Assembly: GCA_031275955.1 (NCBI GenBank)
Contig: JAISNZ010000188.1
Span: 1-16,972, forward strand
Direction: 5' to 3'
DNA: 16,972 nt
From: Desulfovibrio sp.
GTDB lineage: Bacteria > Desulfobacterota > Desulfovibrionia > Desulfovibrionales > Desulfovibrionaceae
The stretch's first letter is position 1. Each line of letters starts with the position of its first letter. Below the pieces are notes generated by a model, which saw only the letters and a list, made by a program, of their open reading frames with translations, was not told the origin of the DNA and made no database searches. Both the position numbers and the translations under genes were made by a program. Shown piece after piece: positions 14,368 to 16,972 of this stretch.

Positions 14368-15183
14368 GTGAAAAAGAGTCGCTGCCCGCGCGCGATCCCG
14401 GAAAAGAGGCGCCTGGCGGGAAAGGGGTTTTTGTTTTCCGCTGTCCTGCTTGCGCTGTCCGCCGCGTTTTTCCTTTTCTGGGCGGGCGCCGTTCCCGCCT
14501 TGGCCAAGGCCCCGAAGGCGTGCGCCCGGGCGGTCGTCCCGCCGGACGCCGCTCGTCCCGTAGCCGCGAAGGAGATCGCCTCCGCCGCGAAGCCGGATCG
14601 TCCCGCGCGGGCCCTTCCCCGGATTCCCCTCAAGGGAAGCGCGGCCGGTCTGAAAAAATTCTCTCCCCGCGTCTTCCTCCTGGAAGGCGCCCCTTCTCCC
14701 GCGGCCGCCCCGCGCAGGCCGCCTTCCCTTGAGAAGGTTTTCGCCGTGACGCCGCGGGACTCCGGGAGCGCGGAGCGGAAAAGCTCCTCCCCGGACGATG
14801 CCGGGCGGGTGGAACTGTCCGGCAGTGTGCCCTCCCATCCGGAAAGCCGGATGGACGTTGAGCGCAGTCCTCTGCCAGGAGGAAGGCACACCCTGTCCAG
14901 CGAGGAGTCCGGCACAACCCCGGAAATGAGCATGTCCGTCAAAATGAGCCCCAAGGCCTCCGCCCGATTTGCCCTCAACCCCCAGGACGAGTCTTCGCCC
15001 CTGTATTCTCCCCATGCCAAGGGGAACGACTTTGCCGCCACAGGGGTCTACCTTGATCTGGAGATGCGCGAAGGGGTGCAGCTCCAGCTCGGAGGGGAAG
15101 TGCGTTCCGCCGGTTCCGATTCCCTGGGCTCCGCCGACAATGACGCCGCCGGCGCTTCCGTGGGCTTGCGCTGGAGTTTTTAG
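14368..15183 (+). CDS. Exported protein of unknown function with a C-terminal outer-membrane beta-signal
   Basis: A 271-residue protein I do not recognise. A basic N-terminus (KKSRCPRAIPEKRRL) and a long hydrophobic stretch (about 20-42) end in PALAKA, a good signal-peptidase I site near residue 46. Residues ~47-190 are alanine-, proline- and serine-rich and probably disordered. The C-terminal ~80 residues alternate like amphipathic beta-strands: MSMSVKMSPKASARFAL, GVYLDLEMREGVQLQLGGEV, and a last strand ASVGLRWSF ending in Phe, the usual signal for BAM insertion. The GTG at 14368 is preferred because GGAGG lies five bases before it; an in-frame ATG at 14356 is the alternative. It has its own promoter and a dyad operator. 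Only three or four strands are visible, too few for a complete monomeric barrel. Confidence 0.75.
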   Translation: MKKSRCPRAIPEKRRLAGKGFLFSAVLLALSAAFFLFWAGAVPALAKAPKACARAVVPPDAARPVAAKEIASAAKPDRPARALPRIPLKGSAAGLKKFSPRVFLLEGAPSPAAAPRRPPSLEKVFAVTPRDSGSAERKSSSPDDAGRVELSGSVPSHPESRMDVERSPLPGGRHTLSSEESGTTPEMSMSVKMSPKASARFALNPQDESSPLYSPHAKGNDFAATGVYLDLEMREGVQLQLGGEVRSAGSDSLGSADNDAAGASVGLRWSF

Positions 15184-15240
15184 GGCTTTCGGGCAAAAGG
15201 AAGCACGCCAGATCAGAGTATCCCTATACGGGAAAAGTGC

Positions 15241-16869
15241 ATGCATCCGGACTATTTCAAACTTTTCGGTGTATCCGCGGAACTGTCCTTGCTGACGATT
15301 GAGGACAAAGTCGGTTGCGTCAACATGATGGAACGTCTGTTCATGCTCGAGGGCGTTCTGGCCACGACCTTTGCCAATTCCCTCTCCACCGGTTCCGCCT
15401 TTGCCGATTCGGAAGCGGCGCAGCAGACCTTTCTGCGCTGCATCACCCGCGCGCATCACGCTCTGCCGCTGCGCGCCGATATTCTGGCGGTTCTGCAAAA
15501 AATCACGCCCTCTGAGCAGCGGGCGCGCCAGGCGGAAATACTGGACGCACTCGTTCTGCCCCAAGCGCTGAACGACAAAACGTATACAACCGAATCGCGG
15601 GAAGAGGAAGCGGAGGCCGCCTATTCCGCCTTGCTGGACATGCTGGCCGAAAACCCGGCCCATGTCGGGGCGGCTGACGGTTTGTTGCGGCTGGATTATA
15701 CCTTCGGCCGCGATCCTTCCTTCTGGCTCGGCCGCTTCCATTGCCCGAAGCCCCTCGCGGACCTGTGGAGATCCACGCTCTTTCTGCACTACGCGGGGCG
15801 GGGACGCTGGAAGGAAGCCCTGCCCCTGTGGGAGCGAATTCCCGAAAAAATCCGTACGCCCTATCTGCAGGTGTACGCGGCGGACAATTATCTTCTGGCG
15901 GGGGACAGGGATTCCGGTCTCAAGGCCTATGCCGCGGCCCTGCGCCGGGACCCCTCGCTCCATCCGGTTTCCCTGCGCCTGGACGCCCTGCTTTCTCCGA
16001 CGGCGCCGCGGCCGGAACTGCTGCGGGAAAGGAAGACCGCCATCTGCCTCTACTCCTGGAACAAGGGGGCGGTGCTGGAACAGACCCTGCGCGCCCTGGC
16101 CGGAACAGACACGGGAGACTCGCCCGTCTTTGTCCTGCTCAACGGCTGCACGGACGACAGCCTGCCCCGCGCGGAGGCCCTGCGGGAGATCTTTCCGGGG
16201 CGGAGGTATGACATCATCACCCTGCCCGTCAATATCGGCGCGCCGGCGGCGCGCAACTGGCTCATCCACCTGCCGGAAGTGCGGGCTTGCGATCATCTGG
16301 CCTTTATGGATGACGATGTGATCATGCCCCGCGACTGGCTCGTCCGCTATCTCACCGAAATGGAAAAAGACCGCAGAACCGGCGTTGTCGGCTGTAAAGT
16401 GGTTTTTCCGCCGCAAGGGGAGGACGCCCCGGTACTGCAATATCTTTTTCGGAACGTGAATGCTTTCCTCCTACGCCACGGTCTTCTCAAACTGACGACA
16501 ACGGAACCGGCCCAGGGGATACGCGACACCGGACTGTACACCTTTACGCGGCGCAGCCTGGGCGTCATGGGCTGCCTGCATCTGTTGCGGAGGAGCGCCC
16601 TGGAGGATGCCGGGGATTTTGACATCCGCTTCTCCCCTTCCCAGGTGGACGACATTGACCATGACCTCTGCCTTGCCCTGAAAGGCTGGAAGATCGTCTA
16701 TTGCGGCGAGGTGACCTGCGAGCACCACCAGAACTCCGGTATAGGCACGAACAGACGGGCGCGGCATTCCCAGGCCTCCCTCGGCAGCATATTGGGCAAT
16801 GACGTGAAGCTGAATTTCAAGCATGAGTCCGATTTTTCCGCGTTGATGCAACTCGCCGGGGATTTGTAG
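15241..16869 (+). CDS. Family 2 glycosyltransferase with an N-terminal helical/TPR-like region
   Basis: A 542-residue cytoplasmic protein without membrane segments. Residues ~1-250 are helical. Around 174-240 they look TPR-like (DLWRSTLFLHYAGRGRWKEA, then YLQVYAADNYLLAGDRDSGL and KAYAAALRRDPS). Residues ~264-500 form a GT-A domain: TAICLYSWNKGAVLEQTL (nucleotide-sugar start), LLNGCTDDS, LPVNIGAPAARNWL, and the metal-binding DDD at 357-359 in AFMDDDVIMP. VDDIDHDLCLALKGWKIVYC near 469-488 is the usual acceptor/catalytic stretch, followed by CEHH. The acceptor is unknown; in this lineage TPR-linked GT2 enzymes often modify surface polysaccharide or protein. A weak GGGAA precedes the ATG. It starts 57 bases after the exported-protein stop and may be cotranscribed with it. 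Confidence 0.9.
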   Translation: MHPDYFKLFGVSAELSLLTIEDKVGCVNMMERLFMLEGVLATTFANSLSTGSAFADSEAAQQTFLRCITRAHHALPLRADILAVLQKITPSEQRARQAEILDALVLPQALNDKTYTTESREEEAEAAYSALLDMLAENPAHVGAADGLLRLDYTFGRDPSFWLGRFHCPKPLADLWRSTLFLHYAGRGRWKEALPLWERIPEKIRTPYLQVYAADNYLLAGDRDSGLKAYAAALRRDPSLHPVSLRLDALLSPTAPRPELLRERKTAICLYSWNKGAVLEQTLRALAGTDTGDSPVFVLLNGCTDDSLPRAEALREIFPGRRYDIITLPVNIGAPAARNWLIHLPEVRACDHLAFMDDDVIMPRDWLVRYLTEMEKDRRTGVVGCKVVFPPQGEDAPVLQYLFRNVNAFLLRHGLLKLTTTEPAQGIRDTGLYTFTRRSLGVMGCLHLLRRSALEDAGDFDIRFSPSQVDDIDHDLCLALKGWKIVYCGEVTCEHHQNSGIGTNRRARHSQASLGSILGNDVKLNFKHESDFSALMQLAGDL

Positions 16870-16972
16870 GGCGAAACCGCCAATTCCTTTAAGGAAGCGC
16901 TGATTTATCGGGGCTCCGCCCCGAACCCCCTCATTTCGTATTCCATTGAAATACTTAACGGGGGTGCAGGGG
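16870..16972. other. Right-edge intergenic sequence with several small hairpins
   Basis: After the glycosyltransferase stop come GGCG-AAAC-CGCC (16870-16881), TTCCTT-T-AAGGAA (16884-16896), and the GC hairpin repeat. An AT-rich patch follows, then GGGGGTGCAGGGG at the edge. No T-run follows any hairpin. No gene start is visible before the window ends. Confidence 0.5.
16909..16929 (+). repeat. GC-rich hairpin repeat, copy 2 (after the glycosyltransferase)
   Basis: CGGGGC-TCC-GCCCCG is a perfect 6-bp stem followed by AACCCC. It matches the minus-strand copy at 4677-4697 in 20 of 21 bases. It begins 39 bases after the glycosyltransferase stop. Further pairing is possible to the edge: CCCCC at 16926-16930 with GGGGG near 16961-16965, enclosing GTATT/AATAC. 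It may act as a 3' structure or be one unit of a dispersed repeat. Confidence 0.55.

Noticed and set aside
14311..16440. 709-codon leftward frame spanning two rightward genes
   Set aside because: Crosses two independent plus-strand genes and an intergenic gap; composition is that of a shadow frame.
16884..16905. Right-edge sequence around AAGGAAGCGCTGATTTAT as an IS terminus
   Set aside because: It looks loosely like some IS ends, but there is no partner repeat or transposase in the window.
1..16972. CRISPR array, tRNA, rRNA, phage or defence island
   Set aside because: No regularly spaced repeats, cloverleaf sequence, rRNA segment, or recognisable phage/defence genes were seen on either strand.

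Overview
The window is a GC-rich (roughly 65%), gene-dense stretch of bacterial chromosome. The gene set suggests a deltaproteobacterium of the Desulfovibrio type: a PTS enzyme I/HPr pair with no sugar permease genes nearby, a sigma-54 activator with its own kinase, an AroQ/AroA-like protein next to an aminotransferase, and a membrane-fused spermidine-synthase-like protein. This taxonomic call is inference from gene content and base composition; no rRNA or other phylogenetic marker is present.

Layout. Positions 1-153 are AT-rich (about 41% GC by hand count) and end in a possible insertion-sequence edge with a few codons of a leftward ORF. Then comes murJ, the lipid II flippase (+, 327-1922), convergent with a leftward block transcribed yraN, rsmI, ptsH, ptsI, smpB (5968 down to 1942). 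That block joins ribosome-related functions (rsmI 16S rRNA methylation, smpB ribosome rescue) to the two general PTS phosphocarriers. The ptsH leader contains a set of mutually exclusive hairpins.

Divergent from yraN is a rightward run of four close genes (6086-12287). It holds a membrane sensor histidine kinase of the ZraS/AtoS type, its sigma-54 response regulator (overlap of 4 bases), a fused chorismate-mutase-like/EPSP-synthase-like protein that appears to have lost the catalytic residues, and a class I/II PLP aminotransferase. The spacing argues for one operon. The kinase and regulator should form a cognate phosphorelay; whether they control the two metabolic genes, and what those genes now do, is open.

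The aminotransferase converges with a leftward multi-spanning membrane protein fused to a spermidine-synthase-like domain (14173-12536). Divergent from that is a small exported protein with a C-terminal outer-membrane beta-signal (14368-15183). It sits behind an AT-rich promoter whose -10 is covered by a perfect dyad of the Fur/PerR/Zur form. The last gene is a cytoplasmic family 2 glycosyltransferase with an N-terminal helical, TPR-like part (15241-16869). The final 100 bases contain GC-rich hairpins, one of which also occurs at the 3' end of rsmI.

I saw no tRNA, rRNA, CRISPR array, phage or defence cassette. The items most worth a second look are the apparent AroQ-AroA pseudoenzyme in the two-component operon, the ptsH leader, and the dyad-controlled exported protein.
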